DNA of 20,935 nt from a virus. The translations under genes and the position numbers were made by a program. Under the pieces are notes generated by a model. It was given only the letters and a program-made list of their open reading frames with translations, made no database searches and was not told the DNA's origin. Location: IMG/VR virus record IMGVR_UViG_3300014914_000048, positions 1-20,935 of that record; one strand, given 5' to 3'. This document shows, in pieces, positions 1 through 7,046 of the stretch; positions within the stretch are counted from its first letter, which is position 1, and every line of letters starts with the position of its first letter.

Positions 1-89
1 ATTTTTTTTATTTTATTTTTTATGTAATAAAAACGTATAGTTATGATATACTTTTTTACTTTTCAGCAAAAAATAATTTATAAAAATAC

Positions 90-110
90 ATAAGTTATTG
101 ATTTACTTAT
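90..110. repeat. 21-bp repeat with inverted arms, copy 1
   Basis: ATAAGT-N9-ACTTAT: 6-bp inverted arms around a 9-nt spacer. The identical 21 bp recurs at 181-201, start-to-start distance 91 bp, and the match extends a few bases to the right with one mismatch. Two identical imperfect palindromes suggest binding sites for a dimeric protein (terminase, repressor or host factor). Confidence 0.55.
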
Positions 111-180
111 AAAACTTTTTTTATTGTGCTTTTTATAGTGTAATCAATCAGGTAATTAGTAAAAACATAAAATAGCCTAT

Positions 181-201
181 ATAAGTTATTGATTTACTTA
201 T
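181..201. repeat. 21-bp repeat with inverted arms, copy 2
   Basis: Exact second copy of the 21 bp at 90-110, again ATAAGT-N9-ACTTAT. The DNA between the copies is not otherwise repeated. Confidence 0.55.
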
Positions 202-372
202 ACAACGTAATTTAAAAAATTTGTATGCCTAAGTACCTATATTTTTAAATCATGTTAAAAACAGCCTTTTTGTGCTTTTTAGCGCTATACTACTTTGTGG
301 TACTTACTATTTTTTTATGTTATTTTTACCTTCATACTTTTTCACCTTTTTACCTTCAAAAATGATAATTTT

Positions 373-391
373 TATCACTTTTACCGTGATA
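373..391. promoter_or_regulatory. Operator-like palindrome
   Basis: TATCAC-N7-GTGATA, a perfect 6-bp inverted repeat with a 7-nt centre. The half-site resembles the TATCAC half-site of lambda-type operators, although those are 17 bp overall and this is 19 bp. Only one copy was seen, and no repressor gene lies in the window, so the role is open; in RNA it would be a weak hairpin. Confidence 0.25.
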
Positions 392-428
392 CGCTATTGA
401 ATAGCCTTGAACCTTTTGTTTTAACACA

Positions 429-450
429 GGGGGGTGGGGGGATTGTCCCC
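429..450 (+). other. G-rich stretch and GC hairpin, candidate cos-proximal site
   Basis: Positions 429-441 read G6-T-G6, unique in this AT-rich DNA. The last four Gs (438-441) can pair with CCCC at 447-450 across ATTGT, and a T5 run follows at 455-459, so it could also be a weak intrinsic terminator. A GC-rich block just upstream of terS, followed by direct repeats, is what many cos phages have at their cohesive-end site. The choice between cos core and terminator cannot be made from sequence alone. Confidence 0.35.
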
Positions 451-539
451 TGACTTTTTATTAGAGTAGTGTATTATTTTAGTTGTCTTGCTCATATCTC
501 TGACTTTTTATTAGAGTAGTGTATTATTTTAGTTGTCTT
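450..539. repeat. Two 40-bp direct repeats, 50-bp period
   Basis: Positions 450-489 and 500-539 are identical over 40 bp, separated by a 10-nt spacer that is not repeated. The 50-bp period is close to five helical turns, so the two copies face the same side of the helix. Directly following the G-rich stretch and preceding the terminase genes, they fit terminase small subunit binding sites of the cosB type, or a tandem regulatory site. Confidence 0.7.
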
Positions 540-544
540 TTTGC

Positions 545-573
545 TTGACATTAAGAAAACGAAGGTATATGCT
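545..573 (+). promoter_or_regulatory. Sigma70-type promoter for the terminase operon
   Basis: A perfect -35 box TTGACA (545-550), a 17-nt spacer and TATGCT (568-573, 4 of 6 matches to TATAAT). The predicted transcript start near 580 lies about 48 nt before the first well-supported gene at 628. It could drive the head genes. Confidence 0.5.
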
Positions 574-631
574 TATTCCAAAAGAGAGATTGTTTACAAT
601 TGAAAAGGTACAAGAAGGTCAGAAGATATGA
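569..631 (+). CDS. Possible 20-residue leader peptide
   Basis: ATG at 569 opens a 20-codon frame whose TGA (629-631) overlaps the next ATG (628-630) as ATGA, the usual layout for translational coupling. A GAAGG at 561-565 is close to the ATG (3 nt). Against it: the frame overlaps the promoter -10 box, so a transcript from that promoter would lack its start. It may be used only on read-through RNA or be chance. Confidence 0.2.
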   Translation: MLIPKERLFTIEKVQEGQKI

Positions 632-891
632 AAGTATCTACCAGAATAAATGGAAGAGTAACCAGTATCAATGTAAGAGATAGCATATGCGCCTTACATT
701 ATGTTATATGTGGAGAAAGGGATAAATTAGTCTATGACCACATATTAGATACCTGTCACACTATCATAAATACATGGGATGGTACTACAGGTAAAGGATT
801 AAGTAGCTATATTACAGATACTATGGTGCTTGATTTATTAGAACCAGAAGATTTAAAGTTATATAACGAATCACTAGAGGAACTCAGTTGA
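628..891 (+). CDS. Hypothetical protein, 87 residues
   Basis: I do not recognise this protein. It is 87 residues, mildly acidic toward the C-terminus (ending LEPEDLKLYNESLEELS), with Cys at several positions in the first half but no clear metal-binding spacing, no signal peptide and no membrane segment. The ATG at 628 has AAGAAGG at 612-618, nine bases upstream. It is the first gene after the promoter and repeats and ends 10 nt before terS, so it is very likely in the terminase operon. A packaging accessory role is possible from position only. Confidence 0.7.
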   Translation: MKVSTRINGRVTSINVRDSICALHYVICGERDKLVYDHILDTCHTIINTWDGTTGKGLSSYITDTMVLDLLEPEDLKLYNESLEELS

Positions 892-901
892 GGAGTACAT
901 C

Positions 902-1549
902 ATGGCTAAACGTAAATTAACTCCCAAAAAGAACCGTAATCAGACAGATCATAATGACACTCCTATTGATCCTGATGAAAAAATATATGACCCTAATAGA
1001 AAACCTAAAAGTAAAAACTGTAAAGTAATAAAGAAATACCCAAAAGAAAGATGTTCAGTAAAAGGGTGCAGAAATTATGCTGTAGGTAAAACCGATGTTT
1101 GTAAAAAACATGGAGGTGATCCTGTAGTAAAAGAGAATTTAGTACTACCAGACGAAATACTCCCACCATTATTGTTGAATAATACTAAGTACAATCCTTC
1201 TTATCATCCTATGGCTTTTATTGAAATGAGCCGGGATGGGCTTAGCGATATAGAAATAGCTGCCAAATTTGAAGTAGCTGTTACTACTATAAGAAATTGG
1301 GCTGAAAAGTATGCCGAATTTAATACAGCCTATGAAGTAGGGCAGGCATTGCATGAGAGCTGGTGGTTAGCTGAAGGTAAGAAAAACTTGGATAATAGAG
1401 GATACAATACAGGGCTGTACAAATTTTTGACTGGGAACAAGTTAGGGTACTCTGATAAGATAGAGAGTAAGAATTTGAATGTTACAGCAGGGGTTTTAAT
1501 GGTTCCTGGGCAAGTATCTATTGAAGAATGGGAAAAGGGTGTGAAATAA
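902..1549 (+). CDS. terS: Terminase small subunit
   Basis: Probable DNA-recognition subunit of the packaging motor, which binds the viral packaging site and brings the large subunit to it. The 215-residue protein has a basic, lysine-rich N-terminal tail (1-50), a Cys/His cluster at about 50-72 (CSVKGCR ... CKKHGG) that looks like a small zinc-binding motif, and a helix-turn-helix at about 108-135 (LSDIEIAAKFEVAVTTIRNW) of the kind found in phage small terminases. The C-terminal part (ESWWLAEGKKNL ... FLTGNKLGYSDK) resembles the tail of HTH-type terminase small subunits. A GAGG lies upstream of the ATG. Position one small gene before terL supports the call. The Cys/His motif is an addition many small terminases lack. 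Confidence 0.8.
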   Translation: MAKRKLTPKKNRNQTDHNDTPIDPDEKIYDPNRKPKSKNCKVIKKYPKERCSVKGCRNYAVGKTDVCKKHGGDPVVKENLVLPDEILPPLLLNNTKYNPSYHPMAFIEMSRDGLSDIEIAAKFEVAVTTIRNWAEKYAEFNTAYEVGQALHESWWLAEGKKNLDNRGYNTGLYKFLTGNKLGYSDKIESKNLNVTAGVLMVPGQVSIEEWEKGVK

Positions 1550-1551
1550 TC

Positions 1552-1935
1552 ATGCCAGGTAAGAGAAAAAAGCAGGGTAGGAAGTTTAGGAATTTGGAGA
1601 ATGGTAAGATGTATACCTCCAAAAACCAGAGTAGATCTGCTAAGGATCGTAGTAGGAAAGCCCTTGCCAGATTAGATTGTTCATTAATGATGAAAGCTAC
1701 TTCTGCAAACAGTACTGAAGGTGCCATTAAGAAAAGAGTTGAGGGCTTTAGGAAGTTCTGTAAAGATAATCCTGATTATTTCTCTAATGCTATGTACAGA
1801 GCCCATAGAAACGATCCTACTATGAGAAAGAGGGCAATATTTACAAGGACCCATTGTGCAGATGGTGTTCAGGTAGTAGAGTATCAAGAGTGTACTAGGG
1901 AAGGGGATTCAGGAGTAGTACATTATGGCCCGTAA
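1552..1935 (+). CDS. Small basic hypothetical protein, 127 residues
   Basis: Unknown function. The N-terminal 45 residues are strongly basic (PGKRKKQGRKFRN ... KNQSRSAKDRSRKALARL), suggesting nucleic-acid contact; the rest contains RKFCKDNPDYFSNAMYRAHRNDPTMRKRA and two C-terminal cysteines. I chose ATG 1552, two bases after the terS stop, with AAGGG at 1535-1539; an in-frame ATG at 1528 inside terS has a weaker ribosome binding site. Its stop (1933-1935) lies inside the first codons of terL, an 11-nt overlap, so the two are probably translationally coupled. A role in packaging is inferred only from its place between the terminase genes. Confidence 0.7.
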   Translation: MPGKRKKQGRKFRNLENGKMYTSKNQSRSAKDRSRKALARLDCSLMMKATSANSTEGAIKKRVEGFRKFCKDNPDYFSNAMYRAHRNDPTMRKRAIFTRTHCADGVQVVEYQECTREGDSGVVHYGP

Positions 1936-4357
1936 GAAATTTGTTCGCAAGAGAAATGTAGTATGGAAGCCTCATCCTGGTTCTCAGGTAGCTTTCTTGA
2001 CATGTCCTGCAGATGAAGTACTATTACATGGTAATAGAGGTGGTGGTAAAACTGACTGTTTACTTATGGATTACTTACAAAGTGTAGGAGTAGGTTACGG
2101 ATCAGATTGGAGGGGTATTATTTTTAGGCAGGAGTACACACAATTAATAGATGTTATAAATAAATGTAATAAATGGATACCTCAAATATTTCCTGGTGCT
2201 AAGTATAATGGTAGTGAGCATAGATGGACATTTCCATCTGGTGAAATGTTATATTTACGTAATATGAAAAGGCCAGAGGATTATTGGGGATATCACGGAT
2301 GGGAAATACCGTTCCTTGGTTGGGAGGAATTGACTAATTGGGCCACTGACGAATGCTATTTACGTATGATGTCTACTAATCGTAGTAGCAATCCAAATGT
2401 GCCTAGAAAAATAAGGTCCACTTGTAATCCCAGTGGTTCTGGGCATGGTTGGGTAAAATCTAGGTTTATAGATCCAGTACCGCCAAAAACAGTATTTTTT
2501 GACAAAGAAACTAAAAAGACAAGGGTCAATATACCATCTAAATTAGAAGAGAATACTGCTTTGTTAGAAGCAGATCCTAATTATGTCAATACTATTTTGG
2601 CTGCTGTAGCAGACGATCCTGTTAAATACAAAGCATGGGTATTAGGTGAATGGGATATTATAGCAGGTGGTGCTTTAACTGATGTATGGGATAAAGATAA
2701 GCAAATATTTGCTCCTTTTGAATTCCCTAAGTCCTGGCACATCTATAGAAGTTTTGACTGGGGTAGTGCGAAACCTTGGGCTGTTACATATGGAGTAGAA
2801 TCTAATGGGGAACAGCCAGATACAGAATACGATATACCTTACATACCTGCTGGCAGTGTCATTATCATAGATGAAATATATGGATGGAACGGTACTGTCA
2901 ATGAAGGTGATAGGGCTACATCCCAGGAAATAGCTGAAAGGGTATTGGAAAAAGACAGGGCCTTAGAAATAGAGTATGGTACCAAAGTATATTCTGGACC
3001 AGCAGATACTTCTATATATGAGGTTCGGGATGGGACAAGTATTGGTAGTAATTTAGCTTCACATGGATGTCATTGGAAAAGAGCATACAAAGGAAGTGGT
3101 AGCCGTGTTGCTGGATTAGCTATTATACGTCAGATGCTGGCTGCTTCTAAAAGAGGTGATTTAGAAAAACCTGGATTATACTTCTTTGACAGGGCCAGAC
3201 ACCATATAAGAACATTTCCATTATTACAGTATGACGAAAAGAAATCAGAAGATGTGGATACTAACCAAGAAGATCATGCATACGATTGTTTACATGGGGA
3301 TACATTAATTGTTACGGATAAAGGGATTATTCCTATTAAAAAATTAGTAGGTTCTTCAGGTAAAGTATTGTCAGTAAATAATAAATTTGCATATTACTAT
3401 GATTGTAGGATGGTACATAAAGAATCAACATTGGTTAGGGTTCATTTTGAAGATAAATCATTTGTAGATTGTACCCCAAATCATGAGTTTTTAACTACAA
3501 ATGGGTTAGTTACAGCAGAAGACTTATTAACTTTACCAGATACGTATTGCATAGTAAATATCCCCTTTATTGTACAGGAGAATATATGGAACGTGTCAAA
3601 ATTATTTCAAAAACTAAACAAGAATTTCAGGGAAAAATGTACTATCTTTGTGGAGAGTACTTTCAAAGAAAAGGCGCAGGACAGCATTCTGATGGTGGTA
3701 GATTACATAAAAAAGTGTACATTACCAATTACGGGGAGATACCTGAAGGATTTCATGTACATCACAATGATGGGGATAAAACAAATAATCAGCCAGAAAA
3801 CCTTGAATTATTGTACGGCCCCATACACTGCTCCTTCCATCAAAAAGAACATAAGCGTGGTATGCCAAAAGAATGTCTGCAGAAAGCCTCAGAATGGCAT
3901 GGAAGTAAAAAAGGAAAAGGATGGCATTTTAAACATTACGAAAATACTAAGGATGCCTTTCATGCCAAGGTTAGTCGCTCGTGCGCTTTTTGTGGTAAAG
4001 AACACCAAACACATTATTCAAAATTGGAAAATACATTTTGCTCCAGTAAATGCAAATCTGCTTACAGGAGAAAGTCAGGTATTGACAATATTGAAAGAAG
4101 ATGTGTCATATGTTCCAAAACATTTACGGTTAACAAGTACTATTCTAGAAAAACATGTAGTAGCCCGTGCAGCACAGCATTGCGTTCTAGGCGTAGAAAA
4201 GGTATCATATTTAGAAGATAAGCAGCCCACTTATTGTTTGTCTGTAAAAGATACTCATACATTTGCCCTTGGTAATGGGGTACTAAGTAGTAATTCTACA
4301 AGATACCTTTTGACTCGTAAATTTACCAAGATGAAGAGAAGAAAGGTTAAATACTAA
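1925..4357 (+). CDS. terL: Terminase large subunit with an intein
   Basis: ATPase-nuclease of the packaging motor, 810 residues as translated, about 474 after intein removal, which is normal for the family. Walker A is GNRGGGKT (36-43); a Walker B-like segment IPFLGWEE lies at 128-135; a coupling-motif-like TCNPSGSGHGW lies near 166-176. The RNase H-like nuclease domain starts with RSFDWG (Asp278), continues with VIIIDEIYGW and GPADTS, and reaches EDHAYD (449-454). There an intein (455-790) interrupts it; the continuation is STRYLLTRK, so the spliced product reads DHAYD-STRYLL, matching the usual D-H-A-Y-D-x-x-R-Y end of this nuclease domain. ATG 1925 has GGAG upstream. The intein splits the gene exactly at the catalytic motif, so active terminase should require protein splicing. 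Confidence 0.93.
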   Translation: MARKKFVRKRNVVWKPHPGSQVAFLTCPADEVLLHGNRGGGKTDCLLMDYLQSVGVGYGSDWRGIIFRQEYTQLIDVINKCNKWIPQIFPGAKYNGSEHRWTFPSGEMLYLRNMKRPEDYWGYHGWEIPFLGWEELTNWATDECYLRMMSTNRSSNPNVPRKIRSTCNPSGSGHGWVKSRFIDPVPPKTVFFDKETKKTRVNIPSKLEENTALLEADPNYVNTILAAVADDPVKYKAWVLGEWDIIAGGALTDVWDKDKQIFAPFEFPKSWHIYRSFDWGSAKPWAVTYGVESNGEQPDTEYDIPYIPAGSVIIIDEIYGWNGTVNEGDRATSQEIAERVLEKDRALEIEYGTKVYSGPADTSIYEVRDGTSIGSNLASHGCHWKRAYKGSGSRVAGLAIIRQMLAASKRGDLEKPGLYFFDRARHHIRTFPLLQYDEKKSEDVDTNQEDHAYDCLHGDTLIVTDKGIIPIKKLVGSSGKVLSVNNKFAYYYDCRMVHKESTLVRVHFEDKSFVDCTPNHEFLTTNGLVTAEDLLTLPDTYCIVNIPFIVQENIWNVSKLFQKLNKNFREKCTIFVESTFKEKAQDSILMVVDYIKKCTLPITGRYLKDFMYITMMGIKQIISQKTLNYCTAPYTAPSIKKNISVVCQKNVCRKPQNGMEVKKEKDGILNITKILRMPFMPRLVARALFVVKNTKHIIQNWKIHFAPVNANLLTGESQVLTILKEDVSYVPKHLRLTSTILEKHVVARAAQHCVLGVEKVSYLEDKQPTYCLSVKDTHTFALGNGVLSSNSTRYLLTRKFTKMKRRKVKY
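3287..4294 (+). mobile_element. Intein in the large terminase (336 residues)
   Basis: Residues 455-790 of the TerL reading frame. Block A begins at Cys455 (CLHGDTLI), block B is VDCTPNHEF with Thr517 and His520 in T-x-x-H spacing, block F is YCLSVKDTHTFALGNG with His778, and block G ends LSSN (Asn790) followed by Ser791 as first C-extein residue. This is a class 1 Hint intein with Cys1, terminal Asn and Ser+1. The penultimate residue is Ser789 where most inteins have His; such variants are known to splice. Between the splicing halves (about 550-765) no LAGLIDADG or HNH motif is visible in this frame; that DNA instead encodes an HNH protein in another frame (3586-4221). Confidence 0.9.
3586..4221 (+). 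CDS. HNH endonuclease nested out of frame inside the intein
   Basis: Homing-type HNH nuclease of 211 residues, read in the -1 frame relative to terL and lying fully inside the intein DNA. The HNH core is at about 57-73 (HVHHNDGDKTNNQPENL), followed by HCSFHQKEHKRG. The C-terminal half holds two zinc-ribbon-like cysteine sets: C133/C136 with C152/C156, and C173/C176 with C191/C195, as in HNH proteins with DNA-binding zinc modules. The frame can be extended to TTG 3547, but ATG 3586 has AGGAG at 3576-3580 with a 5-nt spacer, so I chose it. It can therefore be translated on its own from the terL message, independent of splicing. It probably cleaves inteinless terL alleles. Confidence 0.85.
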   Translation: MERVKIISKTKQEFQGKMYYLCGEYFQRKGAGQHSDGGRLHKKVYITNYGEIPEGFHVHHNDGDKTNNQPENLELLYGPIHCSFHQKEHKRGMPKECLQKASEWHGSKKGKGWHFKHYENTKDAFHAKVSRSCAFCGKEHQTHYSKLENTFCSSKCKSAYRRKSGIDNIERRCVICSKTFTVNKYYSRKTCSSPCSTALRSRRRKGIIFRR

Positions 4358-4372
4358 AAGTGAGATAATAAA

Positions 4373-5947
4373 ATGGCTATTGCACCTGGAAGTGAAGTGT
4401 ATACTGGAACTCAAAAGATTGTAGATGGTTCTGACCCTTCTACAAAACACCCTGATTATGAATTATTGGAAAAAGATTGGGATAGGATACGTGATTGTAT
4501 TCACAGTGAGTCTGTAATTAAGTCAAAACGTGAAAAATACCTTCCAAGACCTGCAGGAATGACAGGGGAGTATGCTGAAGCGTATGATGCTTATTTAGAA
4601 AGAGCGCATTATCCTCAGATTTGTTCTTATGCACTTGCCGGTGCTTTGGGTGTTATTATTACAAAACTCCCTGAATTTAATGTCCCAAAACAACTTGAGT
4701 ACATTTTAGATGATGCTACCAAGGATGGAAGTACTATACAGCAGCTTTTTATGGATGTTGTTATAGAAATTCTGCAAACTGGAAGGTGTCCTGTAGTAGT
4801 TGACATATCTGGTGATATAAATAAGTTCAAATTTGTTAAATATACTGCAGAATCCTTTATAAATTGGAAAGAAGAGACTGTAGCAGCTGAAAAAAGTCTA
4901 ATTATGGGTACTTTGAAGGAACAAATGCCCAAAACTGACGATATTTTCTCTCATGATACTGTTGATATCTACAGAGTACTCACTTTAGAGGATGGGCACT
5001 ACGTTTCTCATATTTTTGAAGAGGATGGGCGTGAATTAGAGGATTTTTTGACAAAACCCACGTATATGGGCAAAACAATAGACGAAATTCCACTATTTGT
5101 TGCAGGTTCCATCAATAATAGTACAGATAGTCAGCCAATCCCACTCCTTTCAGTAGCAAATTGCTCAATACAGATATATAGGAAGGAAGCTGATCTGGCA
5201 AATAGTGAATTTTTGAGCTGTAATCCTACTTTATGTATGGTTGGGGCTTCAAATGACGATGATTTGCCTAATGTAGTTGGTTCGTCTGTTATGATAGTAC
5301 TTCCTGACCCACAGGCACGCATATTTTACACTGAAACTGATACGGCGGCCCTTCGGCATGTGAAGACGCACATAGACGACCTTTATGAGGAAGCTATTCG
5401 TCATGGCGTAGCCATTCTTGATACTAGAAAAGGGGTTGAGTCTGCAGAAGCATTACGTATAAGGCAGGCAACTCAATCAGCTTCCATATATAGTATTTAC
5501 CTTTCTGCTTTAAATGCCCTGAAAAGTGGGTTGCAGTTAATGTGTAAATGGGCTGGTTGGAATCCAGAAGATATTGTTGTTGACGCTCCTTCTGCATTGA
5601 CGTATGGTATACCAGATTCTAACGTGATACGTAGTATTATAGAAGGGTTTGGAAACAATGTGGTCCCACTTAGTGTTATTCATAAGTATCTTGTAGGTTC
5701 TGGACTATTGGATCAGACTATAAGCCTCAAAGAGTATATGGAGCAGTTAATTGAGGGTAAAGAAATATTTGAGGAAGCTGGATTGACTAATGATGTGATA
5801 CCTACTGGTGCTGATTTAATTGATTCTAATGGAAATCCAATGCCTGGAAAGAAATCTGGTACTGTTGGATCGGAAGACCCTGATGAAGCAGCTGAATTAA
5901 AAAAGAATAAAAAGAAGGTTAAAAAACCTGTTAAAAGTAAAGTATAG
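4373..5947 (+). CDS. Portal protein, DUF4055-like
   Basis: Forms the ring at the capsid vertex through which DNA is pumped and on which the neck assembles. The 524 residues fit the DUF4055 family of phage portal-like proteins: an N-terminal region HPDYELLEKDWDRIRDCI, then YLPRP and YAEAYDAYLERAHYP, ALAGALGVI, TGRCPVVVDI near 140, and a central segment with IPLFVAGS. The part around 310-390 (LPDPQARIFYTETD ... AIRHGVAILDTRKGVESAEALRIRQATQS) is the wing-to-stem helical part seen in portals. The C-terminus is Lys-rich (KKNKKKVKKPVKSK). Directly follows terL (15-nt gap), as portals usually do. Confidence 0.85.
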   Translation: MAIAPGSEVYTGTQKIVDGSDPSTKHPDYELLEKDWDRIRDCIHSESVIKSKREKYLPRPAGMTGEYAEAYDAYLERAHYPQICSYALAGALGVIITKLPEFNVPKQLEYILDDATKDGSTIQQLFMDVVIEILQTGRCPVVVDISGDINKFKFVKYTAESFINWKEETVAAEKSLIMGTLKEQMPKTDDIFSHDTVDIYRVLTLEDGHYVSHIFEEDGRELEDFLTKPTYMGKTIDEIPLFVAGSINNSTDSQPIPLLSVANCSIQIYRKEADLANSEFLSCNPTLCMVGASNDDDLPNVVGSSVMIVLPDPQARIFYTETDTAALRHVKTHIDDLYEEAIRHGVAILDTRKGVESAEALRIRQATQSASIYSIYLSALNALKSGLQLMCKWAGWNPEDIVVDAPSALTYGIPDSNVIRSIIEGFGNNVVPLSVIHKYLVGSGLLDQTISLKEYMEQLIEGKEIFEEAGLTNDVIPTGADLIDSNGNPMPGKKSGTVGSEDPDEAAELKKNKKKVKKPVKSKV

Positions 5948-5971
5948 GCGTCCATTTAGGGCACTAACTTG

Positions 5972-5986
5972 GGGGCTGGAGGCCCC
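5972..5986 (+). other. GC hairpin between portal and scaffold
   Basis: GGGGC (5972-5976) pairs with GCCCC (5982-5986) across TGGAG. No T-run follows, so it is more likely an RNA-processing or stability hairpin, or a weak attenuator, than a terminator. Confidence 0.4.
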
Positions 5987-6013
5987 TGTAATATTATCTC
6001 TGGAGGAGATACA

Positions 6014-6778
6014 ATGAAGTTCGATTTTATTGAAGATGTAGACTTACGTCAAAAAGCAGAAGAAGCGTACGAAGCTGAAATGAAGGCGACTACTGAAAGT
6101 ATAGACGCCAAAATTCAGGAGGCTGTAGAGGGGCTTAAAGCTAAGAATGAAGAATTGCTTAGTGAGAAGAAAACAATTCAGGAAAAACTTCAAAGATTTT
6201 CTGAAATCAAAGACCCTGAAAAAGCCTTGGAGGCTTTGAAGTTCATTAATGAGAGTGAAGAAGCTCAGATGATCCGTGACGGTAAATTTGATGAATTGCT
6301 TGAAAAGCGCACTTCTACTATGAGACTTGAGCATGAACAAACCCTTAACGAACTTACTAGCCAATTGGAAGAAATAGCTGGTAGTAAGGATAAGTACAAA
6401 AACCTGTATCAGACCAAGATAATGGATGATACTTTGCGGGAGGTGGCTGTCAAGGCTGGTGTTATTACTGAAGCTATACCAGATTTATTGCTTAATGCAA
6501 AATCTTTGTTTAGTCTTGGTAAAGACGGCAGTGTTGAGGCCCGTACATCAGACGGTAAATTAATGAAGAATGAAGATGGTAATGTACTTACTCCTGCTGT
6601 TTGGGTAGAGTCACTGAAATCCTCACGTCCTCATTATTGGCCTCGTTCTGAAGGTGTCGGCGCACGTGGTGGAAACATTACTGGAGATGCTGACACTACT
6701 GAAAAACTTGCTGCATATGCTAAGGCTGGAAATATGGCAGCTTACAGAAAATTGCGTGCTAAGATGCAAGGTGCGTAG
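6014..6778 (+). CDS. Capsid scaffolding protein
   Basis: Probable internal scaffold that guides coat assembly and leaves before or during packaging. The 254 residues begin with a long charged coiled-coil region (about 5-140: KAEEAYEAEMKATTESIDAK, then a LEALKFIN segment and more Glu/Lys-rich helix), followed by DDTLREVAVKAGV, a common element of phage scaffolds, and a C-terminal part with PHYWPRSEGVGARGG and a basic end (AYRKLRAKMQGA) of the type that binds coat protein. I chose ATG 6014 because TGGAGGAG lies at 6001-6008; a TTG at 5969 in frame would run through the hairpin and has no such site. Place between portal and major capsid supports the call. Confidence 0.8.
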   Translation: MKFDFIEDVDLRQKAEEAYEAEMKATTESIDAKIQEAVEGLKAKNEELLSEKKTIQEKLQRFSEIKDPEKALEALKFINESEEAQMIRDGKFDELLEKRTSTMRLEHEQTLNELTSQLEEIAGSKDKYKNLYQTKIMDDTLREVAVKAGVITEAIPDLLLNAKSLFSLGKDGSVEARTSDGKLMKNEDGNVLTPAVWVESLKSSRPHYWPRSEGVGARGGNITGDADTTEKLAAYAKAGNMAAYRKLRAKMQGA

Positions 6779-6833
6779 GTAAAACGGGGGTGTCAGGTAG
6801 TTTCATAGAATGAGAATTATTTTTAAAAACTGC

Positions 6834-6862
6834 TTGACACCTCTTAACAGATACTATACTAT
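6834..6862 (+). promoter_or_regulatory. Promoter ahead of the major capsid region
   Basis: Perfect -35 TTGACA at 6834-6839. The -10 can be TATACT (6855-6860, 15-nt spacer) or TACTAT (6857-6862, 17-nt spacer) in a TA-rich run. TGACACC (6835-6841), which contains most of the -35, is the partner of an inverted copy GGTGTCA at 6789-6795, a possible control site. Transcripts would start near 6868, giving a long leader before capsid. Confidence 0.5.
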
Positions 6863-6869
6863 AAAATAT

Positions 6870-6919
6870 ATTCCTATGTAGAATCCAGAGGATTTGAAAT
6901 GGCTTGGGGCCACAGGAAT
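6870..6919 (+). ncRNA. Three-way-junction leader RNA before capsid
   Basis: ATTCCT (6870-6875) pairs with AGGAAT (6914-6919). Inside are two hairpins: AATCC (6882-6886) with GGATT (6890-6894), and GGC (6901-6903) with GCC (6909-6911). It begins within a few bases of the predicted transcript start, so it would form the 5' end of the capsid mRNA, where such structures often protect against decay. A GGCC further down (near 6941) could pair with GGCC at 6908-6911. Single copy, so there is no covariation support. Confidence 0.4.
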
Positions 6920-7010
6920 TATAGAACTAAGCAGTTTTATCGGCCAATGTTGTACGTAGTTATAATAGGAAACTCTAATGATAATATGAATCCTTTGGAG
7001 GAAAAATAAA

Positions 7011-7043
7011 ATGGCAAATATATGTAAGAGATTTGTTGTTTAG
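7011..7043 (+). CDS. Leader mini-gene copying the capsid start (MANICKRFVV)
   Basis: A strong site GGAGGA (6997-7002) precedes ATG 7011, giving 10 codons and TAG at 7041-7043. The first 14 bases match the start of the major capsid gene (7676 on) except for three bases, each in a third codon position: GCA/GCT, AAT/AAC, ATA/ATC, so MANI is kept. The stop codon ends 3 nt before the RNA structure at 7047. It looks like the duplicated 5' end of the capsid gene, now acting as a translated leader for the HNH gene downstream. Confidence 0.6.
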   Translation: MANICKRFVV

Positions 7044-7046
7044 ATT

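Larger units (their letters stand above)
1..425. other. AT-rich non-coding region upstream of the terminase genes
   Basis: No reading frame with a credible ribosome binding site and length was found on either strand here. The stretch is very AT-rich with many T-runs and short repeats: a 21-bp repeat at 90-110 and 181-201, a TGTGCTTTTTA element near 125-135 and 271-281, and TTTTTACCTTCA twice between 322 and 358. Repeats and A/T tracts upstream of terS fit a packaging or regulatory region, but no function is proved by sequence. Confidence 0.6.

Noticed and set aside
450-539. CRISPR array
   Set aside because: Only two repeats, with a 10-nt spacer; no spacer-size units and no cas genes.
5969-6013. 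N-terminal extension of the scaffold protein from TTG 5969
   Set aside because: The stretch contains a GC hairpin and the ribosome binding site of ATG 6014.
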